From assembly GCF_023015765.1 (NCBI RefSeq), contig NZ_JALKAL010000014.1, positions 47,391-111,390 on the forward strand: a stretch of 64,000 nt of DNA, written 5' to 3'. This DNA is from Ornithinimicrobium sp. F0845. GTDB taxonomy: Bacteria > Actinomycetota > Actinomycetes > Actinomycetales > Dermatophilaceae. Positions 50,135 to 58,792 of this stretch are shown in pieces (the first letter of the stretch is position 1; the number at the start of each line of letters is the position of its first letter). A program made the translations under genes and the position numbers. The notes below the pieces were generated by a model that worked only from the letters and a program-made list of their open reading frames with translations, did no database searches and was not told the DNA's origin.

Positions 50135-51958
50135 TCGCTGCTGGGCGGCCCAGGAGTTGTGCATCCTGGTGTAGACGCCGCCGGCCCCCACCAGCTCCGC
50201 GTGGTGCCCGACCTCGACGATCCGCCCCTTGTCGACCACCACCACGACGTCCGCGGCCTCGGCGGTGGAGAGCCGGTGGGCGATGGCGACGGAGGTGCGG
50301 CCGCGGGTCAGCCCCTCCAGCGCACGCTGGATGCGGACCTCGGTCGCGGGATCGACGGCGCTGGTGGCCTCGTCGAGCACGAGGAGGTCCGGGTCGGCCA
50401 GGTAGGCCCGCGCGATCGCGACGAGCTGTCGCTCCCCCGCCGACAGGGACTCCCCGCGCTGACCGACCTGGGTGGCCAGGCCGAGGGGCAGCCCCGCGAG
50501 CCAGGGATCCAGCCCCAGCTCGGTCATCGCGAGCTCAATGTCCTCGTCGGCCGCCTCGGGCCGCCCGAAGCGGATGTTCTCCAGCAGCGACTGGTCGAAC
50601 AGGAAGCCCTCCTGCGGGACCATGACGATCCGGCGTCGGAGCGAGTCGAACGCGACGTCGCGCAGGTCGACACCGTCGATGAGGACCCGGCCCTCGCTCG
50701 GGTCCATGAGGCGGGTCAGCAGCTTGGCGAGGGTCGTCTTGCCCGAGCCGGTCTCCCCGACGATCGCGATCCGGGACTGGGGATCGAAGGTCAGGTTGAC
50801 GTCCTGCAGCACCCGGTCGCCACCGGGATAGGCGAAGTCGACGTCCTCGAAGTCGACGGTGATCGGGCCACGCGGCAGCCGGACGCCAGCCTCCCCCGGG
50901 TCGGAGACGTCGGCCGGGGTGTCGATGACCCCGATGACCCGACGCCAGCCGGCGACGGCGTTCTGCAGCTCGTTGAAGATCTCCGTGGCCTGCTGGACCG
51001 GCTGGGTGAACAGGTTGACCAGGAAGAGGAAGGCCAGCAGCTGCCCGAGGGTCATCCGGTCGTGCGTGGCCAGGACCGTGCCGACGACCAGAACGATCGC
51101 GGTGGTCACCCCGCCGAAGGCCTGGCCGGACACGAACGCCATGACCGACCGGATCTGGGCCCGGATGGCCGCCACCCGGTGCTGCTCGATCGCGCCGTCG
51201 ATGCGCCCCTGCGTGCGGTCCTCCACACCATAGGCGCGGATGGTGACGGCGCCGACGATGGACTCGGACACGGCACCCAGCAGGTCACCGACGCGGACAC
51301 GCACGGCGCCGTAGGCACGCGCCAGCATGGGCTGGAACTTGGTGATCAGGACCACCAGGGGGATGACGCAGAGGTAGACCACGCCGGCCAGGATCGGGCT
51401 GTAGATCGCCATCAGGATCGTCGCCACGAGGACCTGGGCCGTGGAGACGAGCAGCATGATCCCGCCGAACTGGACGAACATGGAGATCGTGTCGACGTCG
51501 TTGGTGACGCGGGCGACTAGCGCCCCCCGGCGCTCGGTGCTCTGGGTGAGCACGGACAGGTCGTGGATGTGGCGGAAGGCCGTGACCCGCAGGGTGGCCA
51601 GGCCGGACTCGGCGGCCTTGAACAGGCGCACGTTCACGACATACTGCGCCAGGCCGGTGAAGATGATCGCACCGGCGGCGAGGGCGACGGCGCGGACCAC
51701 GAAGTCGACGTCCGGCCCGCCCTCGGCCAGGATGCCGTGGTCCGTGGCCTGCTGCACGACGAAGGGGATCAGGACCTTGCCGATGGTCGCGAAGAGCGCC
51801 AGCAGGACCGTGACCCACAGTCCTCTCAGCAGCTCCGGGGACAGCTGGAAGCCGCGCTTCAGGGTCGCCCAGGTGCTCAGGTCGTGGCTGCCGCCGATCT
51901 CGCTGCTGGCGGCGCCGCGCTCGTCGTCGGGGGCGGCCGCCCGGGTCACGGTGCTCAT
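50132..51958 (-). CDS. heterodimeric ABC exporter, subunit with consensus ATPase site
   Basis: Half-transporter of 608 residues: six membrane helices then an ATPase domain with Walker A GETGSGKTT, signature LSAGERQLV, Walker B LLVLDEATSAVD (with the catalytic glutamate) and H-loop AIAHRLST. The ATG overlaps the stop of the partner subunit by four bases. The pair resembles multidrug or lipid exporters of the TM287/288 and BmrCD class; the substrate is unknown. Sequence upstream in this frame lies inside the partner gene and is not coding. Confidence 0.94.
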   Translation of the reverse strand: MSTVTRAAAPDDERGAASSEIGGSHDLSTWATLKRGFQLSPELLRGLWVTVLLALFATIGKVLIPFVVQQATDHGILAEGGPDVDFVVRAVALAAGAIIFTGLAQYVVNVRLFKAAESGLATLRVTAFRHIHDLSVLTQSTERRGALVARVTNDVDTISMFVQFGGIMLLVSTAQVLVATILMAIYSPILAGVVYLCVIPLVVLITKFQPMLARAYGAVRVRVGDLLGAVSESIVGAVTIRAYGVEDRTQGRIDGAIEQHRVAAIRAQIRSVMAFVSGQAFGGVTTAIVLVVGTVLATHDRMTLGQLLAFLFLVNLFTQPVQQATEIFNELQNAVAGWRRVIGVIDTPADVSDPGEAGVRLPRGPITVDFEDVDFAYPGGDRVLQDVNLTFDPQSRIAIVGETGSGKTTLAKLLTRLMDPSEGRVLIDGVDLRDVAFDSLRRRIVMVPQEGFLFDQSLLENIRFGRPEAADEDIELAMTELGLDPWLAGLPLGLATQVGQRGESLSAGERQLVAIARAYLADPDLLVLDEATSAVDPATEVRIQRALEGLTRGRTSVAIAHRLSTAEAADVVVVVDKGRIVEVGHHAELVGAGGVYTRMHNSWAAQQR

Positions 51959-53856
51959 CGGGTGGGCTCCTCGTCGGCGGCGACGGCGGCCCGCTCGGCG
52001 GCCTCGCGGGCGTAGGCGTTCACGAGGTCGCCATACCCCTGGCACCGGGCGAGCAGCTCGTCGTGGTTGCCCTGGTCGACGACCTGACCCTGCTCGAGGT
52101 AGACGATGTGGTCGGCCAGCTGGATGGTGGCCATCCGGTAGGCGACGACCAGCACGGTCATGCCCTCGCTGCTCTCCCGCAGGCCGCCGAGGATGTCCTG
52201 CTCGATCGCGGGGTCGACCGCGCTCGTGGCGTCGTCCAGCACCAGCAGACGGGGCTTGCGCACGATGGCCCGGGCCAGGGCGATGCGCTGGCGCTGACCA
52301 CCGGAGAGGTTGCCCCCGCGCTCCCCGATGACGGCATCCAGGGCGCCGGGCATGCCGCTGACGAAGCCGTCGGCGCGCGAGGTGCGCAACGCGTCCCAGA
52401 CCACCTCGTCCGGCAGGTCGGCACCGAGGGTCACGTTGTCCCGGACCGGGTCGTCGAACATGAAGGTCTGCTGGGCGACCAGGGTCCCGACGTCCGGGAC
52501 CCCACCCTTGCGGACCGTGCGCAGGTCGATCCCGTCCAGGGAGACCGTGCCGTCGTCGGGGTCCACCAGCCGGAGGACCAGGTTGGTCAGCGTGGACTTG
52601 CCGGCACCGGTCGGTCCGACCAGGGCCGTCGTGCTGCCCGCCGGGACGTCGAGGGTGACGTCCCGGATCGCCATCGCGCGCTGCGGCCCGACCGGCGTCT
52701 GGGTCGTGGTCTCCACCGGTGCATCGGCCCCCAGGACCGCGCGCTCGGCCGGCTCGGCGTAGGCGTAGGAGACCTGCTCGCTGCGGGAGTGGGCGGGTCC
52801 GGTCTGCGGGAGCTGCCCCTCGCCATACTCCATCGACCCGGTGGCCTGCAGGACCGAGTCGACGCGGCGGTAGCCGACCACCGAGCGCGGGATCTCGGCC
52901 AGCACCCACCCGAGGGCGCGGACCGGGAAGGCCAGGATCGAGAACAGGTAGGCCACCTCGACGACATCCGCCGCGGTGAGGTCCCCGGAGGCGACCCGCG
53001 CGGTCCCGACCGCGAGCACGGCCAGGGTGCCCAGGACCGGGATCGCCTCGATCACCGGCTCGAAGACGCCTCGGGTGCGGCCCACGTCGATCAGCGAGTC
53101 ACGCAGGTCGTTGGTCACCCTGCCGAACCGGTCGGTCTCCTCCTGCTCACGGCCCATCGCCTTGACCAGCATGCCGGCCTCGAAGGACTCGTGCGCCACC
53201 TCGGCGACCTCGGCCCGCAGCTGCTGCGCCTTGGTGATGCGCGGGGCCATGAACCGCTGGAAGACCAGGTTGGCGGCGAACAGGCCGGGGAAGACCAGGA
53301 ACCCGATGAGCGCGAGGAAGGGGTCCACCGCGATCATCTGCCCGCCGGCGATCACCAGCATCACGATCACACCGATCGCCATGGGCAGCGGGTTGAACAC
53401 CTGCCAGGCGGCCTCGATGTCCGCGTGCGCGTTCGACAGCAGCTGACCGGAGGGGTGGGCGTGGTGCCAGCTGAGCGGGAGACGGAGGTACTGCCGCGTG
53501 ACGCGCTGACGGTAGAGCGCCTGCAGGTTGAAGCCGGCGATCGAGGCGGCGACCCGGCGCAGGACGACACCGGTCATGTTGACCAGCAGCACGGCCAAGA
53601 GGACCAGGAAGATGGTCCACAGGCCGCCGGTGGTGACCTCGCCGGCCTCGATGGCCGGCGTGACCTCGGTCTCGGTCACGTGACCGATCGCCCAGGCGGT
53701 GGCCACCGTCGCGGAGGCCCACAGCACGGACCCGACCACCGCGACCGCGAACATCCGCTGCTGCTGGCGGATACCGGTCCAGATGACCCGCAGTCCCTGG
53801 CGCAGGATGGCGGGCGAGGGGCGGGGGCGCTCGACCGGTCTGGTCGCAGAGGTCAC
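51955..53856 (-). CDS. heterodimeric ABC exporter, subunit with degenerate ATPase site
   Basis: Half-transporter of 633 residues. The membrane domain is followed by a 45-residue linker and an ATPase domain with Walker A GPTGAGKST and signature LSGGQRQRI. However, Walker B ends LLVLDDATSAVD (Asp for the catalytic Glu) and the H-loop reads VVAYRMAT (Tyr for His). Such losses mark the non-catalytic half of asymmetric ABC exporters. I chose the GTG at 53856 because AAGGAG lies nine bases upstream; the frame extends 21 codons further without a ribosome site. Confidence 0.94.
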   Translation of the reverse strand: MTSATRPVERPRPSPAILRQGLRVIWTGIRQQQRMFAVAVVGSVLWASATVATAWAIGHVTETEVTPAIEAGEVTTGGLWTIFLVLLAVLLVNMTGVVLRRVAASIAGFNLQALYRQRVTRQYLRLPLSWHHAHPSGQLLSNAHADIEAAWQVFNPLPMAIGVIVMLVIAGGQMIAVDPFLALIGFLVFPGLFAANLVFQRFMAPRITKAQQLRAEVAEVAHESFEAGMLVKAMGREQEETDRFGRVTNDLRDSLIDVGRTRGVFEPVIEAIPVLGTLAVLAVGTARVASGDLTAADVVEVAYLFSILAFPVRALGWVLAEIPRSVVGYRRVDSVLQATGSMEYGEGQLPQTGPAHSRSEQVSYAYAEPAERAVLGADAPVETTTQTPVGPQRAMAIRDVTLDVPAGSTTALVGPTGAGKSTLTNLVLRLVDPDDGTVSLDGIDLRTVRKGGVPDVGTLVAQQTFMFDDPVRDNVTLGADLPDEVVWDALRTSRADGFVSGMPGALDAVIGERGGNLSGGQRQRIALARAIVRKPRLLVLDDATSAVDPAIEQDILGGLRESSEGMTVLVVAYRMATIQLADHIVYLEQGQVVDQGNHDELLARCQGYGDLVNAYAREAAERAAVAADEEPTR

Positions 53857-53979
53857 GTCGGGCGGCTCCTTCAGGCAGGCGGGACCGCGCCGGCCGGTCC
53901 CATCCGGCGGCGCAGACACCTATCTTCGCACGACTGGTTGGCAGTTCCCAACCGGATAACCTCCCGACGGTCCCAGCGC

Positions 53980-54408
53980 TCAGCGACTGTGGTGCTCCAC
54001 GAGCGCCGCGAGCCGGGCCGCCTCCGCGCGGCCGAAGGCGCCGTCGGCCCGCTGGATCCCCATCACCGCCAGCTCCTCGGTGTCGGAGAGCTCCAGGACG
54101 ACCCACGGCGAGCCACCGCCGAAGGAGACCCGCAGGATCTGGGCCCACTCCAGCTCGCGGCTGTGGATCAGGTTCACGACCTTCAGGCCGGAGGCCCCGG
54201 GCACCGCACGGACCATGCCGAAGCGCCACAGGGCGGCGCCCAGGAGCAGCGCGAGCAGCCAGACCAGGGCGCGGTCCGCCAGCGCCCAGCCACCTGGCTG
54301 GAGGACGGCGGTCGCGCCGAGCGCGGCCACGACGGCCAGGGCCGACAGGCGCGCGACGAGCGCGCCCCGGCGGGGCCGGAACACGGCATACGGGTCGGTG
54401 CGGGCCAC
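53980..54408 (-). CDS. PH domain-containing membrane protein
   Basis: A 142-residue protein with two membrane helices (near residues 18-38 and 44-60) and a C-terminal bacterial PH-like domain (LKVVNLIHSRELEWAQILRV as its opening). This arrangement is common in actinobacteria; function is unknown. It is leaderless with a GTG start. It lies 123 bp upstream of the ABC exporter genes. Confidence 0.83.
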   Translation of the reverse strand: MARTDPYAVFRPRRGALVARLSALAVVAALGATAVLQPGGWALADRALVWLLALLLGAALWRFGMVRAVPGASGLKVVNLIHSRELEWAQILRVSFGGGSPWVVLELSDTEELAVMGIQRADGAFGRAEAARLAALVEHHSR

Positions 54409-54414
54409 CCGGTC

Positions 54415-54420
54415 AGCCTA
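54415..54420 (-). promoter_or_regulatory. leaderless -10 (TAGGCT) for the PH-domain gene
   Basis: TAGGCT on the minus strand, six bases, then GTG. Confidence 0.6.
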
Positions 54421-54440
54421 GGTCACCGGGCTGACCGGGC

Positions 54441-54508
54441 GGACCGGTCCCGTGGAGATCCGGGGGCGGGTGCCGGACCGGTCCTGTGGAGATCCGGCGG
54501 CGGGTGCC
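54441..54508. repeat. 34-bp tandem duplication downstream of ribM
   Basis: Two 34-bp units (54441 and 54475) starting GGACCGGTCC and differing at two positions, 15 bases past the ribM stop. A third unit begins but stops after six bases. Confidence 0.88.
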
Positions 54509-54523
54509 GGACCTCCGCAGGAG

Positions 54524-55240
54524 TCAGCCGACGGCTGACTCGACCGGCTGGGCGACCGGTTCCTCGCGCTCGTCCCGCGCAGCACGCTTCCACACGAAGA
54601 AGCCCCACAGGACGAAGGCCCCGTACACGGCATACATGATCGCCGAGGGGTAGTAGCCGGAGTGCCACAGCAGGGGCACACCGACCAGGTCGACCGCGAT
54701 CCAGACGAGCCAGAAGTCGACCCACCCGCGCGCCATGGCGTAGGTGGCCAGGATCGAGCCGACGAAGATCCAGGCGTCGGTCCAGTAGTACCAGCCCGGC
54801 GCCGGCCAGCCGACACCCACCTGCTGGAACACCCACTGGCACAGGGCGACGAGTCCCGCGGCGACGAGCAGGTAGGCCACCCGCTCTCGTGCCGTGGCCC
54901 ACCGCGGAGTGATCGCCGGCTCTCCCTTCCCACGGGTCCTGCGGGACTGGTTCCAGGCCCACCAGCCGTAGACGCTGGTGATGATGAAGAAGACCTGGCG
55001 GGCGGCCTGACCGAACAGGCTGTGCTCCTGGGGGGTGGCGAACCACACCCCCATGAAGACCGTGAAGAGGAAGACATTGCCGATGATCCCGACGGGCCAG
55101 GCCCAGACGCGACGGCGCATCCCGAGGATCGCCGAGGCGATGCCGAACAGGTTGCCGATGACTTCTCGCCAGAGAATGGTGTGGTCGCCGAGCTGGAGCT
55201 CGGCGGTGAACAGGTCGTTCCAGACGTCCACGACGTGCAT
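54524..55240 (-). CDS. ribM: PnuC-family riboflavin transporter RibM
   Basis: Membrane protein of 238 residues with about seven helices and the PnuC-family aromatic motif YGWWAWNQ. By homology alone it could be a nicotinamide riboside transporter, but it lies behind an FMN riboswitch with a terminator, which identifies the RibM/PnuX riboflavin-uptake branch of actinobacteria. The ATG at 55240 has AAAGG directly before it, too close for normal use; the GTG at 55231 (three codons in) has that site eight or nine bases upstream and may be the real start. It sits just after rpe, where rib genes are common. Confidence 0.9.
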   Translation of the reverse strand: MHVVDVWNDLFTAELQLGDHTILWREVIGNLFGIASAILGMRRRVWAWPVGIIGNVFLFTVFMGVWFATPQEHSLFGQAARQVFFIITSVYGWWAWNQSRRTRGKGEPAITPRWATARERVAYLLVAAGLVALCQWVFQQVGVGWPAPGWYYWTDAWIFVGSILATYAMARGWVDFWLVWIAVDLVGVPLLWHSGYYPSAIMYAVYGAFVLWGFFVWKRAARDEREEPVAQPVESAVG

Positions 55241-55265
55241 CCTTTGCGGATCAGGTGGCCGGGAC

Positions 55266-55306
55266 GAGAAAACCCCGGGCCACGAACGGTGTGGGCGCCG
55301 GGGGTT
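55266..55306 (-). terminator. attenuator terminator of the FMN riboswitch
   Basis: Minus-strand stem AACCCC(C)GG...CCGGGGTT with an inner GCCCAC/GTGGC helix, followed by TTTTCT. It lies between the aptamer and ribM, consistent with premature termination when FMN is bound. Confidence 0.8.
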
Positions 55307-55397
55307 GCGTGAAGCGAAACGTGTCGTGCGACGGAGGAACCTGCCGTATGCCGTTGCCGGCACCTGAGCGGTGCGGTCCCGTCGCCGCGGCGACGCG

Positions 55398-55522
55398 CGT
55401 GCTGCCTCCCATCCGGACTTTCACCGTCGGTCCCGGAGTTTCACCAGGTCAACCGGCCGCTGGCTGCGGCCGGGTCGCGGACTATCACCGCCGGTTCGGA
55501 ATTACACCGACCCCGGAGCACG
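55398..55522 (-). ncRNA. FMN riboswitch (RFN element)
   Basis: A 125-nt aptamer with the RFN signatures in order: GGTCGGTGTAATTCCGA, CCGGCGGTGATAGTCCGCGA, a variable GC-rich hairpin, CTGGTGAAACTCCGG, GCCGACGGTGAAAGTCCGGATG-like segments and GGGAGG, closed by P1 CGTGCT/AGCACG. It senses flavin mononucleotide and controls the transporter downstream. Confidence 0.97.
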
Positions 55523-55564
55523 TTGTACGTCGCGATTATCGCACACCTGCCGCCGAGGCGATCG

Positions 55565-55647
55565 GCGCCCCTGCACCACGAGCTCCCCTGCACCACGGGC
55601 GCCCCTGCCCACGGGAGCACCTGAACCTCGGGCGCCCCTGCCCACGG
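55565..55647. repeat. five-copy 17-bp repeat downstream of rpe
   Basis: Five degenerate 16-17-bp units with consensus GCGCCCCTGCMCCACGG between the rpe stop and the FMN riboswitch. They hold no open frame of note. Confidence 0.85.
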
Positions 55648-55673
55648 TGTGGAGGTCGACCGGACCCCACCTC

Positions 55674-56336
<663 letters not shown>

Positions 56337-56342
56337 GACCGC

Positions 56343-56348
56343 AGCCTA
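56343..56348 (-). promoter_or_regulatory. leaderless -10 (TAGGCT) for rpe
   Basis: TAGGCT on the minus strand, six bases, then GTG. Confidence 0.6.
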
Positions 56349-56391
56349 CCGGCGTATCCCTGGCCCGACCGGCTGACCTGCACGGGATCGA

Positions 56392-57861
56392 TCAGCCGAC
56401 CCGGAGCAGGGCGACAAACATCCCGTCCGTGCCGTGCACGTGGGGCCACAGCTGCGCCCACGGACCCGGCCCGGTGTCCGGCAGCTGCGCCCCGGTCCGG
56501 TCGCGGAGCAGCGGCCGCACATCCTCGGTCGTGACGCCCGGGAACGCCTTCAGCACGTCGGAGACCACGAACTCGGTCTCGGCCAGGTGCGGCGAGCAGG
56601 TGGAGTAGAGCACCACTCCCCCGGGCCGCGTGGCGGTGATCGCCGCGGCGAGCAGGTCGCGCTGGAGGGGACCCAGCTCGGCCAGGTCCTTGGCCGTGCG
56701 CCGCCAGCGGGCCTCGGGGCGCCGTCGCAGGGCGCCGAGCCCGGTGCACGGCGCGTCGACCAGGACCCGGTCAAAGCGGCCGGGGTCGGTCTCGCCGACC
56801 TCACGCCCGTCCTCGACGGTGACCTCGACGACCCCTGGGTGCGCGTGCCGGACCGCGGACAGCGTGCTGCGCACCAGCTCGGCCCGGTGCGGCTGCACCT
56901 CGTTGGCCCGCAGCCGGGCACCTTGCTGCGCGGCCAGAGCCGCCAGGAGCCCTGCCTTGCCGCCGGGACCGGCGCAGAGATCCAGCCACTGCTCGGGCAC
57001 GGCAGCCTCGACGTCCGCCCCAGCCAGTGCCAGCGCGAGCAGCTGGGACCCGGCATCCTGCACCGCGGCCCGTCCCTCTCGCACGGGCGCCAGGTCCCCG
57101 GGATCGCCCCCGGCCATCGTCCACGCGGTGGGCGCGATGTCGTCGGGCACGGCTCCGGCCGCCTCAAGCTCGGACTCGGCGCCGAGTCCCGGCCGGGCGA
57201 CCAGGGTCGGTGCGGTGGGCGTGTTCTGCGCCTCCAGCAGTCGGGTGAGATCGCTCTCGATGCTCTCCGGGGTGCTTGCGCCATGGCCGATCAGCGCCGC
57301 CCGCAGTGCCCGGACGACCCATCCGGGGTGGGAGTGCTGGACCGCCAGGCGAGCGACGGGGTCGCTGACGGTGGCGGTGACGTGCTCGAGCCACTCCTCA
57401 CGGGTTCGCTCGGAGACCCTGCGCAGGACGGCGTTGACGAAGCCGCCGGCGCCCTGTCCGGCGTGCTGCCTGGCCAGGGCCACCGTCTCGCTGACCGCGG
57501 CGTGGTCCGGCACGCGCATCGCGAGCAGCTGGTGTGTCCCCAGCCGCAGGATGTCCCGCACCGCCGGGTCGATGGACCGGCCCGGCGGGTTGACCGCGGC
57601 GTCGATCACCGCGTCATACAGTCCCTGCAGACGCAGCGTCCCGTACGTGAGCTCGGTGGCGAACCCGGCGTCGCGGCCGTGCAGGCCCGCTCTGCGGAGC
57701 ACGGTGGGCAGCAGCAGGTTGGCGTACGCGCCGTCCTCGACGGCTCGCAGCACCTCGTAGGCCACCTCTCGTGCCGGGTCACCGCGTCGGGCTCGCTGCG
57801 ACGGCGCCTGGGCCGAGCGTCGCCGAGGACCACCGCGTCTCTGACGCGGGCCGTCACTCAC
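56392..57861 (-). CDS. rsmB: 16S rRNA m5C methyltransferase RsmB
   Basis: Methylates C967-equivalent of 16S rRNA. The 489-residue protein has an N-terminal NusB-like helical domain (about residues 30-170) and a C-terminal SAM domain with [11 protein letters not shown], the catalytic cysteine pair in DAPCTGLG and YSTCSPH. I chose the GTG at 57861, which overlaps the fmt stop by eight bases and has GGAGG six bases upstream. The frame continues upstream inside fmt but is not coding there. Confidence 0.95.
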   Translation of the reverse strand: MSDGPRQRRGGPRRRSAQAPSQRARRGDPAREVAYEVLRAVEDGAYANLLLPTVLRRAGLHGRDAGFATELTYGTLRLQGLYDAVIDAAVNPPGRSIDPAVRDILRLGTHQLLAMRVPDHAAVSETVALARQHAGQGAGGFVNAVLRRVSERTREEWLEHVTATVSDPVARLAVQHSHPGWVVRALRAALIGHGASTPESIESDLTRLLEAQNTPTAPTLVARPGLGAESELEAAGAVPDDIAPTAWTMAGGDPGDLAPVREGRAAVQDAGSQLLALALAGADVEAAVPEQWLDLCAGPGGKAGLLAALAAQQGARLRANEVQPHRAELVRSTLSAVRHAHPGVVEVTVEDGREVGETDPGRFDRVLVDAPCTGLGALRRRPEARWRRTAKDLAELGPLQRDLLAAAITATRPGGVVLYSTCSPHLAETEFVVSDVLKAFPGVTTEDVRPLLRDRTGAQLPDTGPGPWAQLWPHVHGTDGMFVALLRVG

Positions 57862-58789
57862 CGAGCACCTCCCCATCGATCCGTGCACCACGCGCCCAGT
57901 CGGCCGCGGACATGGCCCGCTTGCCGTGGGCCTGCACCACCCCGAGCCGCACCGGCTCGGTGCCGGTGCCGACCAGGACTGCGTGTCGCTGCGCCCGGAT
58001 CTCTCCGGGCGCCAGGTCGACCAGCGTGCCGGACTCGGAGTGAGCCTCGAGCGGCTGCACCTTGAGGCGCTCACCGCGGAAGAGGGTCCATGCCCCTGGT
58101 GCCGGGGTGCAACCCCGGATGTGCCGGTCCACGACGTAGGCGGGCCGCGCCCAGTCGATCCTCGCGTCGTCGACGTTCAGCTTCGGCGCGTGGGAGATCC
58201 CCTCGGCGGGCTGGGGCACGGGCGTCAGGGTGCCCTCCTCCAGTGCGTCGAGGGTCGCGACCAGCAGGTCGGCGCCAGCCCCGGCCAGTCGTCCCAGCAG
58301 ATCACCGGACGTATCCCGCGCGCGGATCGGCTCGGTCAGCGTGCCGAGGACCGGACCGGTGTCCAACCCCTCCTCGAGGAGGAAGGTGGTCGCGCCCGTG
58401 ATCTGGTCACCGGCCATCACCGCCCACTGCACGGGCGCGGCGCCGCGCCAGGCGGGGAGCAGGGAGAAGTGCAGGTTGACCCAGCCGTGCCGCGGGACGG
58501 CCAGGACTGGGGGCGGGATCAGACCGCCGTAGGCGACCACAGGGCACGCGTCGGGGGCGAGTTGCACCAGACGGTCCCGGAAGCCCGTCTCGCGGGGCGA
58601 GGCCGGGGTGAGAACCTCCAGTCCCGCCTCCTGCGCGACCTGACGGACGGGTGAGGGCACCAGGGTCTGACCCCGCCCGGCCCGTGCGTCGGGACGGGTG
58701 AGCACCGCGAGGACCTCGTGCCGGGACTCGAGGAGGGCGCGCAGCGAGGTCGCTGCCGGCTCGGGGGTACCGGCAAAAACCAGCCGCAC
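57854..58789 (-). CDS. fmt: methionyl-tRNA formyltransferase
   Basis: Formylates initiator Met-tRNA. The 311-residue protein has the N-terminal [18 protein letters not shown], the formyl-transfer motif [19 protein letters not shown] (family form NLHPSLLP, so Phe replaces Pro) and the C-terminal OB domain. The GTG starts only three bases after the stop of the peptide-transporter ATPase, which suggests co-transcription with that operon. It is coupled to rsmB. Confidence 0.96.
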   Translation of the reverse strand: MRLVFAGTPEPAATSLRALLESRHEVLAVLTRPDARAGRGQTLVPSPVRQVAQEAGLEVLTPASPRETGFRDRLVQLAPDACPVVAYGGLIPPPVLAVPRHGWVNLHFSLLPAWRGAAPVQWAVMAGDQITGATTFLLEEGLDTGPVLGTLTEPIRARDTSGDLLGRLAGAGADLLVATLDALEEGTLTPVPQPAEGISHAPKLNVDDARIDWARPAYVVDRHIRGCTPAPGAWTLFRGERLKVQPLEAHSESGTLVDLAPGEIRAQRHAVLVGTGTEPVRLGVVQAHGKRAMSAADWARGARIDGEVLGE

Positions 58790-58792
58790 GGG

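Noticed and set aside
54524..55240. Annotation as nicotinamide riboside transporter PnuC
   Set aside because: The FMN riboswitch upstream points to the riboflavin-transporting RibM/PnuX branch.
55565..55647. CRISPR array at the tandem repeats
   Set aside because: Units are contiguous, short and degenerate without spacers, and no cas genes are present; the same holds for the other arrays.
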